A DNA stretch of 64,000 nucleotides, from contig NZ_OY762229.1 of the NCBI RefSeq assembly GCF_963665355.1, forward strand, positions 4,092,001 through 4,156,000, read 5' to 3'. The first letter of the stretch is position 1. Each line of letters opens with the position of its first letter. Below, piece by piece: positions 42,934-52,269 of this stretch. Source of the stretch: an uncultured Desulfobacter sp. GTDB lineage: Bacteria; Desulfobacterota; Desulfobacteria; Desulfobacterales; Desulfobacteraceae. The notes below the pieces were generated by a model that made no database searches, had not been told where the DNA came from, and was given only the letters and a program-made list of their open reading frames with translations. The translations under genes were made by a program, and so were the position numbers.

Positions 42934-44010
42934 ATGAAAAATTTCCTATCACAAAAAAGAATTCTCGTAACAGGCGCATGCGGAACTATCGGCAGCGAAC
43001 TGACCAGACAACTACTTGAAGATTATCAGGTCAAAGAAATTGTTTGCATAGATAACAATGAAAGCGAACTTTTTTTTCTTGAACAAAAACATTTGTCTCA
43101 CAGCAATGTCAGTTTTGCCCTAACAGACATCCGGGACAGCGAAAAATTATTCCGGATGATGCAGGGTATAGATATTGTGTTTCATACCGCAGCGTTGAAG
43201 CACGTCATCCTCTGTGAAAGAAATCCCTTTGAAGCGGTTCAGACGAACATTCAAGGGGTAAAAAATATCATTACTGCCGCCTCTGGAAACAAGGTCGAAA
43301 AAGTTATTTTCACCAGTTCAGACAAAGCTGTAAATCCGACCAACGTTATGGGTACATCCAAGCTCATGGGTGAGAGATTAATGACTGCCGCCAACAGTAA
43401 CCAGCGGGCTGAAAGCACATTGTTCGCATCCACCCGATTTGGTAACGTGCTAGGCTCCAGAGGCTCGGTTATTCCAATTTTTAAAGAGCAGATTAAAAAA
43501 GGCGGCCCCATTACTTTGACCGACCCGGAGATGACCCGGTTCATTATGAGTATAAAACAAGCGGTTCAACTGGTCATTGATTCTGCTAAAATCGCAGCAG
43601 GCGGTTATGTGTTTATTACTAAAATGCCTGTGATCCGAATCAAAGATCTGGCAGAAGTAATGATCAAAGAACTTGCCCCGGTTTACGGCCATAACCCGGA
43701 TAATATTAAAATTAATATTATTGGAACCAAGCCGGGTGAGAAACTCTATGAAGAACTGATGAGCCATGAAGAAACGAGAAGGGCAATGGAGTTGAGGAAA
43801 TACTTTGCAGTCAAACCGGCATTTGAAGGGCTGTATAATAAGTCTCCATATGAACATATCGAAATTATAAACGAAACTGTGACAAACCCGTATAACTCTT
43901 CCAACGAACCGGTTTTATCAAAAGAAGAGCTCAGAGATTTCCTTCTATCGAATAAACTTCTTGAAGAATGTATGGAGTCTTCACATCCGGACAAAAGATA
44001 CTGGCCATAA
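42934..44010 (+). CDS. CapD/PseB-like UDP-sugar 4,6-dehydratase
   Basis: A short-chain dehydrogenase of the polysaccharide-biosynthesis CapD group, 358 residues from ATG 42934 (an upstream TTG is less likely). Motifs: RILVTGACGTIGSELTRQL (NAD binding), FHTAALKHVILCERNPFEAVQTN, FTSSDKAVNPTNVMGTSKLMGER (Asp-Lys and TSK positions of this subgroup), RFGNVLGSRGSVIP and ITLTDPEMTRFIMS. Enzymes of this type convert UDP-GlcNAc to 4-keto-6-deoxy sugars. It opens the polysaccharide cluster that runs to the end of the window; the SQD1-like gene follows 15 bp later. Confidence 0.88.
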   Translation: MKNFLSQKRILVTGACGTIGSELTRQLLEDYQVKEIVCIDNNESELFFLEQKHLSHSNVSFALTDIRDSEKLFRMMQGIDIVFHTAALKHVILCERNPFEAVQTNIQGVKNIITAASGNKVEKVIFTSSDKAVNPTNVMGTSKLMGERLMTAANSNQRAESTLFASTRFGNVLGSRGSVIPIFKEQIKKGGPITLTDPEMTRFIMSIKQAVQLVIDSAKIAAGGYVFITKMPVIRIKDLAEVMIKELAPVYGHNPDNIKINIIGTKPGEKLYEELMSHEETRRAMELRKYFAVKPAFEGLYNKSPYEHIEIINETVTNPYNSSNEPVLSKEELRDFLLSNKLLEECMESSHPDKRYWP

Positions 44011-44025
44011 TCCACAGGAGATCAA

Positions 44026-45174
44026 ATGAAAGTATTGATACTAGGCGGGGACGGATATCTGGGCTGGCCAACCGCCATGAACCTGACCGCCTTTAACCAC
44101 GACGTCACCATAGTTGATAATTACCTTCGAAGAAATATCTGCAGGGAGGAGGACTCCGAAGCTCTGTTCCCTGTCCCCAACCTCCACGACAGGGTAAACA
44201 TCTGGCAGGAACAATCCGGCCATAAAATAAGCATATATATTGGAGATCTCTGCAATTGGGATTTCATCCGCCATGTTTTTGCAGAATCAAACCCTGAAGT
44301 TGTCATCCACTATGCAGAACAGCCATCAGCTCCATATTCCATGCTCAACCGGAAAGCTGCCATGCTGACCCTTCAGAACAATCTGGATGTCACGGCCAAT
44401 CTGATTTTTGCTGTAAAGGAGTATGCTCCCGAAGCCCACATAATAAAATTGGGAACCATGGGAGAATATGGCACACCGAACATTGATATAGAAGAGGGGT
44501 GGATTGACATAAAGCACAAGGGAAGAAAACAGAAGTTTCTCTACCCCAGGCAGGCAGGAAGCCTTTATCACACCACCAAGGTTATGGATACTGACCTTTT
44601 ATGGTTTTATGTCAGAATGTGGGATCTTAAAGTTACAGATCTCATGCAGGGGCCAGTGTATGGACTTCATACTGATGAAAACCTGGGGAATGAAAAGCTG
44701 TTCCCTTTTTTCAACTATGATGAGATGTTCGGTACTGTTGTAAACAGGTTCATTGTTCAGGCTGTTGTTGGTTACCCATTGACAGTTTATGGCAAGGGGG
44801 GGCAGACCAGAGGGTACCTTGATATCCGCGACACGCTTCAATGTGTAAAGCTGTCCATGGAAAACCCTGCTGAAAAAGGGGAGTTGAGGATTTTTAATCA
44901 GTTTGTTGAGACCTTTTCCGTCAATGAGCTGGCCGACAAAGTGGAACAGGCAGGTAAATTGTTTAATCTGGATGTCCGGATTAAATCCTTGCCCAATCCA
45001 AGAAAAGAGGCTGAAGAGCACTATTATAACCCTGTTCATACAGGGCTTCTTGATCTTGGTTTGAAACCCCATTATCTGACTGAAAATATTCTGGCACAGA
45101 TGATGGAAACTGTGTTGAAATATAAAGAGAACATAAAAGAGTCTTCTATTTTCAGAGGTGTAAAATGGCAGTAG
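44026..45174 (+). CDS. UDP-sulfoquinovose synthase (SQD1/SqdB) homologue
   Basis: A 382-residue NAD-dependent sugar dehydratase/epimerase. The glycine motif GGDGYLGWPTAMNL, then VDNYLRRNICRE, HYAEQPSAPYSMLNR, LGTMGEYGTPNIDIEEGWI, YPRQAGSLYHTTKVMDTD (Tyr-x3-Lys), LMQGPVYGL and YGKGGQTRGYLDIRDTLQCV are the landmarks of SQD1. SQD1 adds sulfite to UDP-glucose to make UDP-sulfoquinovose. Here it sits between CapD-like and epimerase genes, so the product probably goes into a surface polysaccharide rather than a sulfolipid (inference). It overlaps the next gene by 10 bp. Confidence 0.85.
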   Translation: MKVLILGGDGYLGWPTAMNLTAFNHDVTIVDNYLRRNICREEDSEALFPVPNLHDRVNIWQEQSGHKISIYIGDLCNWDFIRHVFAESNPEVVIHYAEQPSAPYSMLNRKAAMLTLQNNLDVTANLIFAVKEYAPEAHIIKLGTMGEYGTPNIDIEEGWIDIKHKGRKQKFLYPRQAGSLYHTTKVMDTDLLWFYVRMWDLKVTDLMQGPVYGLHTDENLGNEKLFPFFNYDEMFGTVVNRFIVQAVVGYPLTVYGKGGQTRGYLDIRDTLQCVKLSMENPAEKGELRIFNQFVETFSVNELADKVEQAGKLFNLDVRIKSLPNPRKEAEEHYYNPVHTGLLDLGLKPHYLTENILAQMMETVLKYKENIKESSIFRGVKWQ

Positions 45175-46178
45175 ATAAAAAACTTAGATGGCTGATCACC
45201 GGCGGCTGTGGGTTCATCGGGACAAGCCTGATCAAGAATCTTGCTACAGAAGGCGGTCATTATATCAGGGTGCTGGATAATCTTTCGGTTGGCACCAGAG
45301 AAGATCTTGCCACTGTGTGTACCTTTACAGAAACCCAACCAGATACAATCTTACCCCCTGATCCAGATCAAATCGGTGTGCAACTGATTGTAGGAGACAT
45401 CAGAGATTCTGACATATGTTTTGCCTGCTGCAAGGGTATGGATATTATTGTTCATCTCGCTGCCAACACCGGGGTTCCAGGGTCTGTGGAAAATCCAAGG
45501 CTGGATATGGAATGCAATGTCACGGGCACCTTCAACATGCTGGAAGGTGCCAGGCTCAACCAGGTAAAACGATTCGTGTTCGCCTCATCCGGTGCACCAG
45601 CCGGAGAATGCACCCCCCCCATCCATGAAGAGCTGCCCCCGCACCCGGTTTCCCCCTATGGCGCCAGCAAACTGGCAGGAGAAGGATACTGCTCTGCCTA
45701 TGCCAAAACCTTTGGTGTGGAAACCGTTGCCCTGCGGTTCAGCAATGTCTACGGCCCCGGATCCACCCACAAATCCAGTGTGGTGGCAAAATTCATCAAA
45801 CAGGCCCTGAACAAAGAAACCCTGGTCATATACGGAGACGGGACCCAGACCAGGGATTTCATCTATATTGATGATTTGGTCAATGCCCTTATTTTGAGTG
45901 CTTTTAAAGAGGGTATCGGTGGTGAAACCTTTCAAATTGCCACCAGCAGGGAAACCACTCTGGATGAGATTACGGAATTGCTATTAAAGGTGCTGGGTGA
46001 AAATGGCATTGAACCGCCAGGGGTTGAAAAAACATCCCCTCGGCTCGGGGATGTGAAACGGAACTTTTCCGACACAACCAAAGCAGAAACCAGGTTGGGC
46101 TGGAAAAGCCAATGGCCTCTTAAAAAAGGGATTGAACAGACGGTTCTGTGGTTTTTGTCCCAAAAAAGGCTTCAGTAA
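45165..46178 (+). CDS. NAD-dependent sugar epimerase/dehydratase
   Basis: A 337-residue extended short-chain dehydrogenase: WLITGGCGFIGTSLIKNL, VHLAANTGVPGSVENP, FASSGAPAGE (catalytic Ser), PVSPYGASKLAGEGYCSAYA (Tyr-x3-Lys), LRFSNVYGPGS and YGDGTQTRDFIYIDDLVNA. It belongs with UDP-glucose/UDP-GlcNAc 4-epimerases, but substrate cannot be told from sequence. It overlaps the SQD1-like gene upstream, and its TAA overlaps the ATG of the flippase gene (TAATG). Confidence 0.9.
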   Translation: MAVDKKLRWLITGGCGFIGTSLIKNLATEGGHYIRVLDNLSVGTREDLATVCTFTETQPDTILPPDPDQIGVQLIVGDIRDSDICFACCKGMDIIVHLAANTGVPGSVENPRLDMECNVTGTFNMLEGARLNQVKRFVFASSGAPAGECTPPIHEELPPHPVSPYGASKLAGEGYCSAYAKTFGVETVALRFSNVYGPGSTHKSSVVAKFIKQALNKETLVIYGDGTQTRDFIYIDDLVNALILSAFKEGIGGETFQIATSRETTLDEITELLLKVLGENGIEPPGVEKTSPRLGDVKRNFSDTTKAETRLGWKSQWPLKKGIEQTVLWFLSQKRLQ

Positions 46179-47521
46179 TGATCCGATTTATAAAAAAGAA
46201 ATATCACAACCTGGTCTCTGACCAGAAATTTACCGAAATCCTTACCGGTTCTGTCTGGGCGTTGTCGGCCCGGGTTATCGCCACGGCCCTGGGGCTGGCC
46301 TTCAGCGTTATCGTGGCCCGGCTTTATGGGGCAGATGTGGTGGGCATCCTAGCGGTGATCAATTCATTCCTCATGCTGGCCACCATCTTTACGGTCCTGG
46401 GTACGCCCACCTCCATCCTGCGGCTGATTCCAGAACATCTGGCCAAGTATTCGCCGACCTCGGCCTTCAAGGTTTACCGCAAAACCCAATACATGGTCAT
46501 CGGCATTTCCTTAGTCACGGGTGCGGTCTTTTATTTTGGTGCAAACCTGATAGCGGACAAGGTGTTTTCAAAACCCCACCTCTCATATTATTTTGCGTTG
46601 GCCTCGGTATTCATTGTTTTTCAATCCATAATGCAACTGAACACCGAGGCCGTCCGGGGCTTGCGCCTGATCAAGCTTTTTGCCCTGATGCAGCTTCTGC
46701 CCCAAACATTCAACCTGATTTTTTTAATCTCTGTGGGCCTGTTTTGGCCAGCCAAAGATGGGCCGGTTTACGCTGTGCTGTTCGGCTTTGCCACCACCGG
46801 CATCATTGGGTGGTTTATCATGGAATTTGCCTTTAAAAAAAGGATGCAGCCGGCAGACAATGTTTCTCACATGACTGGATCTGCCATTCTTTCCATTTCC
46901 CTGCCCATGCTTATGACCGCCACCATGGCGTTTCTTATCGGTCAAACAGGCGTCCTCATGCTGGGCATGTTTCGCAGTGAAGCTGAAGTGGGCTACTATG
47001 CTATTGCCGTAAAGCTTGCGTACCTGACCAGCTTTGTGCTGAACGCAGTCAATTCCATGGCCGGACCGAAATTTTCAGATCTGTTTTACACGCATAAAAT
47101 GGACGAGCTTTTCCATGTCGCCAAAAAATCGGCCAAACTGATTTTTGTCACAACAACCCCCATACTTCTTTGCCTTATGATCTTCGGCAAATCCATCCTC
47201 GGCAAGATTTTCGGCCAGGAGTTTGCCATAGCCTACCCTGCCTTGATGTTGCTGGTCATGGGGCAGTTTGTTAATTCCGTTGCCGGGTCTTCCGGCACAT
47301 TTCTTAATATGACAGGCAATCAGAAAATTTTCCGAAACATAATGATCATTGCCGCTGGTCTTAACATCGGGCTAAACCTCTGGCTCATCCCGTCGCTTGG
47401 AATCAATGGGGCTGCATTCACCGCCATGATCAGCCTGTGCTTTTGGAATTTAACGACACTTGCTTATATGAAAATCAAGTTTGGTAAAACAACGGGGTAT
47501 TTCCCGATTTTGGCGAATTGA
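46178..47521 (+). CDS. Polysaccharide flippase (Wzx/MATE-like)
   Basis: A 447-residue integral membrane protein with about 12-14 helices, starting at ATG 46178 in a TAATG overlap with the epimerase stop. N-terminal ILTGSVWALSARVIATALGLAFSVIVARLYGADVVG and the long central SILSISLPMLMTATMAFLIGQTGVLMLG are typical of lipopolysaccharide repeat-unit flippases of the MOP superfamily. It would move undecaprenyl-linked oligosaccharide across the inner membrane. It shares the pathway with the polymerase-like protein at 49427. Confidence 0.92.
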   Translation: MIRFIKKKYHNLVSDQKFTEILTGSVWALSARVIATALGLAFSVIVARLYGADVVGILAVINSFLMLATIFTVLGTPTSILRLIPEHLAKYSPTSAFKVYRKTQYMVIGISLVTGAVFYFGANLIADKVFSKPHLSYYFALASVFIVFQSIMQLNTEAVRGLRLIKLFALMQLLPQTFNLIFLISVGLFWPAKDGPVYAVLFGFATTGIIGWFIMEFAFKKRMQPADNVSHMTGSAILSISLPMLMTATMAFLIGQTGVLMLGMFRSEAEVGYYAIAVKLAYLTSFVLNAVNSMAGPKFSDLFYTHKMDELFHVAKKSAKLIFVTTTPILLCLMIFGKSILGKIFGQEFAIAYPALMLLVMGQFVNSVAGSSGTFLNMTGNQKIFRNIMIIAAGLNIGLNLWLIPSLGINGAAFTAMISLCFWNLTTLAYMKIKFGKTTGYFPILAN

Positions 47522-47653
47522 TCGACTGGAGATATGGATAATTTTTTTAAATACATTAACAATATGAATGATCTAAGAAAGATTACCATCAACGATGGCC
47601 TACTACAACTATACTGTTGCCTATGTCGATGGTAAAAAAGAATAGGTGTACCC

Positions 47654-48526
47654 GTGAATAAAAGAAAACTGATCAACATCTGCGGCACGGCAAGAAGCGG
47701 TTCTACCATGGTAGATCTGATGCTGGGCAACGACCCACGTGCCTTCTCTGTGGGTGAAGTACATGCGTGGTTCCGGCCATTTCGAACCCACCACTTCAAC
47801 ATTGTCTGCTCATGCGGCCAGAACAACTGTCCATGGGAAAAGCTCAAAACATTAAAGGAGCAAGAATTTCACAAAAAGGCTTTTGGAATCCTTGATGTGG
47901 ATATCCTGGTGGATTCTTCCAAAAACCCTTCCTGGGTAATAGATAATAATGTTTGGGCTAAAGAAAACGGTATCAAGGTTTTTAATGTACTTTTATTTAA
48001 AGAACCTGTCAGTTTTTTTTATTCATTCTGGAAAAGAGGTGTACCTCTCAAAAAAGCCAGACAAAAGGAATTTGTAACGTACTATAAACGTTTCTTCCAA
48101 ACCGGTATGCCGTTTATCGCCCTGGATTACAACAAACTGGTTGCAGAGCCATCCGCTACCCTTGAACGGTTATGCAATATAATGGACATCCCTTTTTTCC
48201 CCGGCAAGGAGCGCTTCTGGGAAAAGGCACACCATCAACTGTTCGGCAGCCGGGGCACCCGAAAACAGGTGGAAGCCTCAAGTTCACAAATACGAAAACA
48301 AGAGGAGTATCCGCAAGGATTTAAAAACATCATCCCCCTAATCAAGACGGAGATTGCAAACGACCAGGTATTTCAGGATATTTTGGCACATCTTACAGCC
48401 CATGAAATGCAGCAGCCCGATGATCGGACAAACCATGCCATCCATAAGCCGACCTGGTATTATCTGCTGATGGCAAAGCAAAAGGTGCGCTGGTTGTTTC
48501 CGGAAAAATGGAAGTATAATCAATAG
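47654..48526 (+). CDS. Sulfotransferase-family protein
   Basis: A 290-residue protein with the PAPS-binding 5' phosphosulfate loop NICGTARSGSTMVDLMLG at the N terminus, a Cys cluster (IVCSCGQNNCPW), LVDSSKNPSWV and LLFKEPVSFFYSFWKRG. The second is the 3' phosphate region of the fold, with Glu where Arg-Asp is common. The GTG start follows TAGGTG. In this locus it may sulfate a polysaccharide, but the acceptor is unknown. The IS5-type element begins directly after the gene. Nothing is recognised in the 132-bp spacer before it. Confidence 0.8.
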   Translation: MNKRKLINICGTARSGSTMVDLMLGNDPRAFSVGEVHAWFRPFRTHHFNIVCSCGQNNCPWEKLKTLKEQEFHKKAFGILDVDILVDSSKNPSWVIDNNVWAKENGIKVFNVLLFKEPVSFFYSFWKRGVPLKKARQKEFVTYYKRFFQTGMPFIALDYNKLVAEPSATLERLCNIMDIPFFPGKERFWEKAHHQLFGSRGTRKQVEASSSQIRKQEEYPQGFKNIIPLIKTEIANDQVFQDILAHLTAHEMQQPDDRTNHAIHKPTWYYLLMAKQKVRWLFPEKWKYNQ

Positions 48527-48545
48527 AAAATTATTGCTATTGCTC

Positions 48546-49400
48546 TACGTTCTGTTGACATTTGTTAAAGCATTCATAATTTGCATTCCTTAATATTAGC
48601 CATCTGGAGGGATAACCCATGGGAAACGCGAATCTTACGGATCTTATTTGGCATAAAATATGGGTATTTCTTAAAACCCTAAAAACGATCTATAGCGGAG
48701 TGGAAAAATCCTGCCGAAAGTTTATTGAAGCAGTCCTTTGGGTTCTTCGCAGTGGTGCGCAGTGGCGATTACTGCCACCAGACAGGGGCAAGTGGAACAG
48801 TGTATACAAACGTTTCATTAGATGGGGGGATAAAGGCATTTGGGATGCCATACATTCCCATTTTTCAGATGATCCAGATATGAAATGTATTATGATTGAC
48901 GGTACTATAGTACGTGCACATGCTTGTGCGGCCGGAGCCCCCCAGAAGCATCTTAGTGATCTTCCTGATCAGGCTCTTGGGCGCTCTAAAGGCGGCTTTA
49001 CAACAAAAATTCACGTGATGTGCGATGCTCTCGGAAATTCGCTGAATTTCATTCTCACAGGTGGACAGGCAGCCGATGTAACCCAAGCCTATACTCTTAT
49101 TGAAGGTATACGGGCTACATATGCATTGATGGATAGAGCTTATGACGCAGATAAACTGATTGAACAGCTTAAGAAACAGGAGATTATTCCTGTTATTCCC
49201 CCCAAATCAAACCGAAAGTTACCCCGGGAATATGACAAGCATATCTATAAAGAACGCAATCTTATTGAGCGTTTTATTGGCAAGCTGAAACAATTCCGTC
49301 GGGTTTTCTCCCGGTTTGAAAAATGGGCAAAAAATTATATGTATTTTGTTCGATTTGCTGCAGCTTTGATATGTTTACGTTAAAATATCAACAGAACGTA
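48546..49400 (+). mobile_element. IS5-family insertion sequence
   Basis: Inverted repeats tacgttctgttga (48546-48558) and tcaacagaacgta (49388-49400) flank the transposase gene at 48619-49383. Similar but imperfect pairing continues outside (gctc / gagc), so the true tips may lie a few bases further out, at about 48541 and 49411. Confidence 0.85.
48619..49383 (+). CDS. IS5-family transposase (IS427-like)
   Basis: A 254-residue transposase, apparently intact. The N-terminal part ([36 protein letters not shown]) is the DUF4096-like domain, and the DDE part has [16 protein letters not shown] (Asp), [12 protein letters not shown] (Asp) and [24 protein letters not shown] (Glu). It is carried in one frame, without the usual frameshift of some IS427 members. 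Its sequence differs from the other IS5-like copies in the window. Confidence 0.93.
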   Translation: MGNANLTDLIWHKIWVFLKTLKTIYSGVEKSCRKFIEAVLWVLRSGAQWRLLPPDRGKWNSVYKRFIRWGDKGIWDAIHSHFSDDPDMKCIMIDGTIVRAHACAAGAPQKHLSDLPDQALGRSKGGFTTKIHVMCDALGNSLNFILTGGQAADVTQAYTLIEGIRATYALMDRAYDADKLIEQLKKQEIIPVIPPKSNRKLPREYDKHIYKERNLIERFIGKLKQFRRVFSRFEKWAKNYMYFVRFAAALICLR

Positions 49401-49426
49401 AAGCTGAGCAACTAAAATCGGAAAAC

Positions 49427-50863
49427 ATGCTTAACGCGGAAAAATACAAAATCTCTTACTCAACACTTTTGATAATAGTGTTGTCTTTTCTAACAAGCGG
49501 GATTATTCTTTGTGGTTCCGGAAAGGTCATTGCTGCATTCTGTCTGTTACCGGTGCTGACGATTTTTTATCTCAATGCCCCGCCCTTTGCCAAAATTGTT
49601 ATCCCAATGGTCATGCTAACTTTTCCGATCACCATTCAGGCTTTGGGGAAAGACGCCTTTTCAACTGGCACCCTTGCTATTTTTAGTACGCTTGCATGGG
49701 CTTTGAGCAAATATAAATTTGGCAAGACCCTGGCTTATGATAAAAATATTTTGGGATTTTTGTTGCTGCTGGTTGTTATTGCACTTATCGGCATGGTAAC
49801 CCAAACACCTGGTGCTTATTGGGGGCCTGCAATCAGGCACTATCTGAATTTTATTTCATCTGTTGCTATTTTCTTTTTGATTGTTCATTCACAATACATG
49901 ACCGGTACAGCAAACAGTAAAAAAGAGTACATAGAAAAACTCATCAGTGTTTTACTATCAATAACCGTTGTGCATGTTTTTTTGAGTTTTTTGATTTTTA
50001 ATTTTCAGTGGATTGAAAAATATTTCAGCATTTTTTTGAGCAGAAACCAGGAGCACTTGGGTAGACATATCGTACATGATGTATACGTAAGGGCAACAAG
50101 CGTATTCACAGGTGGCGAAGAATTCGGAGAACTGCTGATTCTCCTGTTTCCTTTTGCACTTTACAAGCTATTTTTATCCAGGAAAAAAATATACTGGTTT
50201 ATTATAGGTTCACTATTGATCGGAGTGGTGATATCCGGCACCCGCTCTGCTTTTCTGTTGATTGTTTTTCAGACATTGGCGTTTGTTTATATTCTTGTGC
50301 CGAAAAAATACAATTCAAGGAAAATTGTTATCACAGTGGGTTTTGCCATTGTCTTTATTCTGATGCTGCCGGTTTTTATGAAATATTCCTACATCCTGAT
50401 GGATCGGGTCCAGGTCACCCTGGATCAGGTAGGCCAGGATGATGATATTGTCACGATTAGCAACCGTTCAACAGTATGGCCATTGGCCTGGGACACTACG
50501 GTAAAAACAATCAGCCTCTTCGGCCATGGTCCCATCCAAGCTGCCAGGCTGGGTTTTCCGGTTAGAAATTTTCACAATCTTTACTTATCTCTGATTTTCC
50601 AGTTTGGAATTATTGGTTCAATGGTATTTCTCATGTTTTTCTATGCCCTGGCGAAGCGACTATTCGTCATGTTAAAAAACAGCAAGAAAAACAAAGGCCC
50701 GGAATATTTACTGGCTGTAACATGCCTGCTTTCGTTATTCTGCTTTTTGATCAATGAAATCAAGTTTGAATTCAACCGCGGCGATTCATATCAGCAGTTC
50801 GTCTGGATATTTTTTGGAATATTTTATTTGACCGGAACGATTTGGAAAAATTATAAAACATGA
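49427..50863 (+). CDS. O-antigen ligase/polymerase-like membrane protein
   Basis: A 478-residue membrane protein with about 10-12 helices and a large periplasmic loop between about residues 195 and 260 and another with QAARLGFPVRNFHNLYLSLIFQFG. The latter, with its NFHNLYL segment, is the Wzy_C/O-antigen-ligase signature. Such proteins polymerise or ligate lipid-linked repeat units in the periplasm. The downstream glycosyltransferase overlaps by 4 bp. The gene lies directly after the IS5 element, so its original promoter may be displaced. Confidence 0.87.
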   Translation: MLNAEKYKISYSTLLIIVLSFLTSGIILCGSGKVIAAFCLLPVLTIFYLNAPPFAKIVIPMVMLTFPITIQALGKDAFSTGTLAIFSTLAWALSKYKFGKTLAYDKNILGFLLLLVVIALIGMVTQTPGAYWGPAIRHYLNFISSVAIFFLIVHSQYMTGTANSKKEYIEKLISVLLSITVVHVFLSFLIFNFQWIEKYFSIFLSRNQEHLGRHIVHDVYVRATSVFTGGEEFGELLILLFPFALYKLFLSRKKIYWFIIGSLLIGVVISGTRSAFLLIVFQTLAFVYILVPKKYNSRKIVITVGFAIVFILMLPVFMKYSYILMDRVQVTLDQVGQDDDIVTISNRSTVWPLAWDTTVKTISLFGHGPIQAARLGFPVRNFHNLYLSLIFQFGIIGSMVFLMFFYALAKRLFVMLKNSKKNKGPEYLLAVTCLLSLFCFLINEIKFEFNRGDSYQQFVWIFFGIFYLTGTIWKNYKT

Positions 50864-51945
50864 AAAAACTCATCATCATCAACCAGGACCAATTCGGGTA
50901 TAACAACGCCACCTATTACTACTGCAAATATTTAAATGATGCTTTTGCCATTGTTTATATTTGCTGGGACTATGGGCGGCCAAAGATTGAAATGGACGGC
51001 GTGCAGGTGATTTATGTCAGCCGGAAAGGGAATATGGCGGTCCGCACCCTGCGGTTTTTGCGCACCGCCCTTGGGCAGACAAACGATAACCAGGCCATTG
51101 TCTTTATCAAGTATTTCAAAGGGGTTTCCCTGGCACTGTGGCTGCTGCGGCCGCGCCAGCGCTTTGTACTGGATATCCGCACCGGGGCGGTTAATAAAAG
51201 CCCAATGGTTCGAAGGTTTCATAACACGAGATTGAAGTTTGAAACCCGGTTTTTCAGGCATGTCACGGTGATTTCCCAGAGCCTGGCTGAAAAACTCGGC
51301 CTTGGCCGAAAGGCCCACATTCTTCCCCTGGGCGCGGATGTCATATCCTCTTCGAATAAAACCTTTGATAGCCTGAATCTGCTTTATGTGGGAACGCTTT
51401 TCAACCGAAATATGGATGTCACCATCCATGGCTTCAAATTGTTCTACGATGCGTTTAAAGACCAGGTACCTGTCTCCTACACCATCATCGGTGACGGATG
51501 GAACAACCAAGCCCAGGATTTAAGAGAACTGGTATCCAAATATGGGCTTTCCGATGTCGTGAATGTCACCGGCCTAATCCCCCACACCGAGCTTGTGCCC
51601 TATTTTGATGCCTGCAATATCGGAGTCTCCTATGTCCCGCTGACAGATTATTACGACTGTCAGCCCGTGACCAAAACCTTTGAATATCTGCTCTCCGGCA
51701 TGCCGGTGCTCGCCACCAATACTTCGGAAAACAGACTGGTGATCCAGCCTGAAAACGGGGTGCTGGTGAAAGATACCGCAGAGGATTTTTATGTGGGGTT
51801 GACGGCCGTCCTTGAAAAACGAAACCTGTTTGATTCGGCCCAAATCCGCCGGGAGGCCATGAGATATACCTGGGAGGATATCGTTCAAAAGAATCTGCGG
51901 CCATACATTAGAAAAATACATAGCGGGAAAATTAAAGAATCATAA
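50860..51945 (+). CDS. Glycosyltransferase family 4 (GT-B fold)
   Basis: A 361-residue cytoplasmic glycosyltransferase. The N-terminal Rossmann half is loosely conserved. The C-terminal half shows LNLLYVGTLFNRNMDVTIHGFKLF, YTIIGDGWNNQAQDLRELVSKYGLSDVVNVTGLIPHTELVPYFDACNIGVSYVP and KTFEYLLSGMPVLATNTSENRLVI, the donor-binding region of GT4 enzymes. It is coupled to the polymerase-like gene by ATGA. Donor and acceptor sugars cannot be read from sequence. Confidence 0.9.
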   Translation: MKKLIIINQDQFGYNNATYYYCKYLNDAFAIVYICWDYGRPKIEMDGVQVIYVSRKGNMAVRTLRFLRTALGQTNDNQAIVFIKYFKGVSLALWLLRPRQRFVLDIRTGAVNKSPMVRRFHNTRLKFETRFFRHVTVISQSLAEKLGLGRKAHILPLGADVISSSNKTFDSLNLLYVGTLFNRNMDVTIHGFKLFYDAFKDQVPVSYTIIGDGWNNQAQDLRELVSKYGLSDVVNVTGLIPHTELVPYFDACNIGVSYVPLTDYYDCQPVTKTFEYLLSGMPVLATNTSENRLVIQPENGVLVKDTAEDFYVGLTAVLEKRNLFDSAQIRREAMRYTWEDIVQKNLRPYIRKIHSGKIKES

Positions 51946-51985
51946 TGAAATACCCATTGAAAAAATAACGAAGCAAGTTGACTCA

Positions 51986-52050
51986 GGTAAATAAAGGCGC
52001 AGCGCTTGGCTTTGCTCCTTTATTTGCCGGTTATTTGCAGCGTTTTTTTT
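51986..52050 (+). terminator. Hairpin and T-run after the GT4 gene
   Basis: ggtaaataaagg (51986-51997) pairs with cctttatttgcc (52017-52028) with one wobble. The stretch gcagcg followed by nine T (to about 52050) follows. It is a likely terminator for the polymerase-glycosyltransferase unit. Confidence 0.55.
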
Positions 52051-52087
52051 TAATTTTCAACAACCTCAATGTAGCTGAGTCGTACTA

Positions 52088-52186
52088 ATGGATACAGATA
52101 ATCATTCTAAAAGAGTGCTTATTATCACCCCCTCTTTGCAGGGATTGGGCGGTGTGGCAAATTATCTCGTGAGTCAAAAGTTTTAA
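52088..52186 (+). pseudogene. First 32 codons of a glycosyltransferase, cut by a transposon
   Basis: ATG 52088 reads RVLIITPSLQGLGGVANYL after a short polar start, the typical first strand and Gly loop of a GT4 enzyme. Sequence then changes (at about 52170) and a stop follows at 52184. A decayed transposase starts at 52270, so insertion of that element removed the rest of the gene. The missing 3' part is not seen elsewhere in the window. Confidence 0.72.
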
Positions 52187-52269
52187 CCATTAATTGAGTG
52201 ACAGCGAGAATGAAATGGTGCATTGTGAATCTTTTCAATTAACACGCAATTGAAAAACAGGGGATCAAA

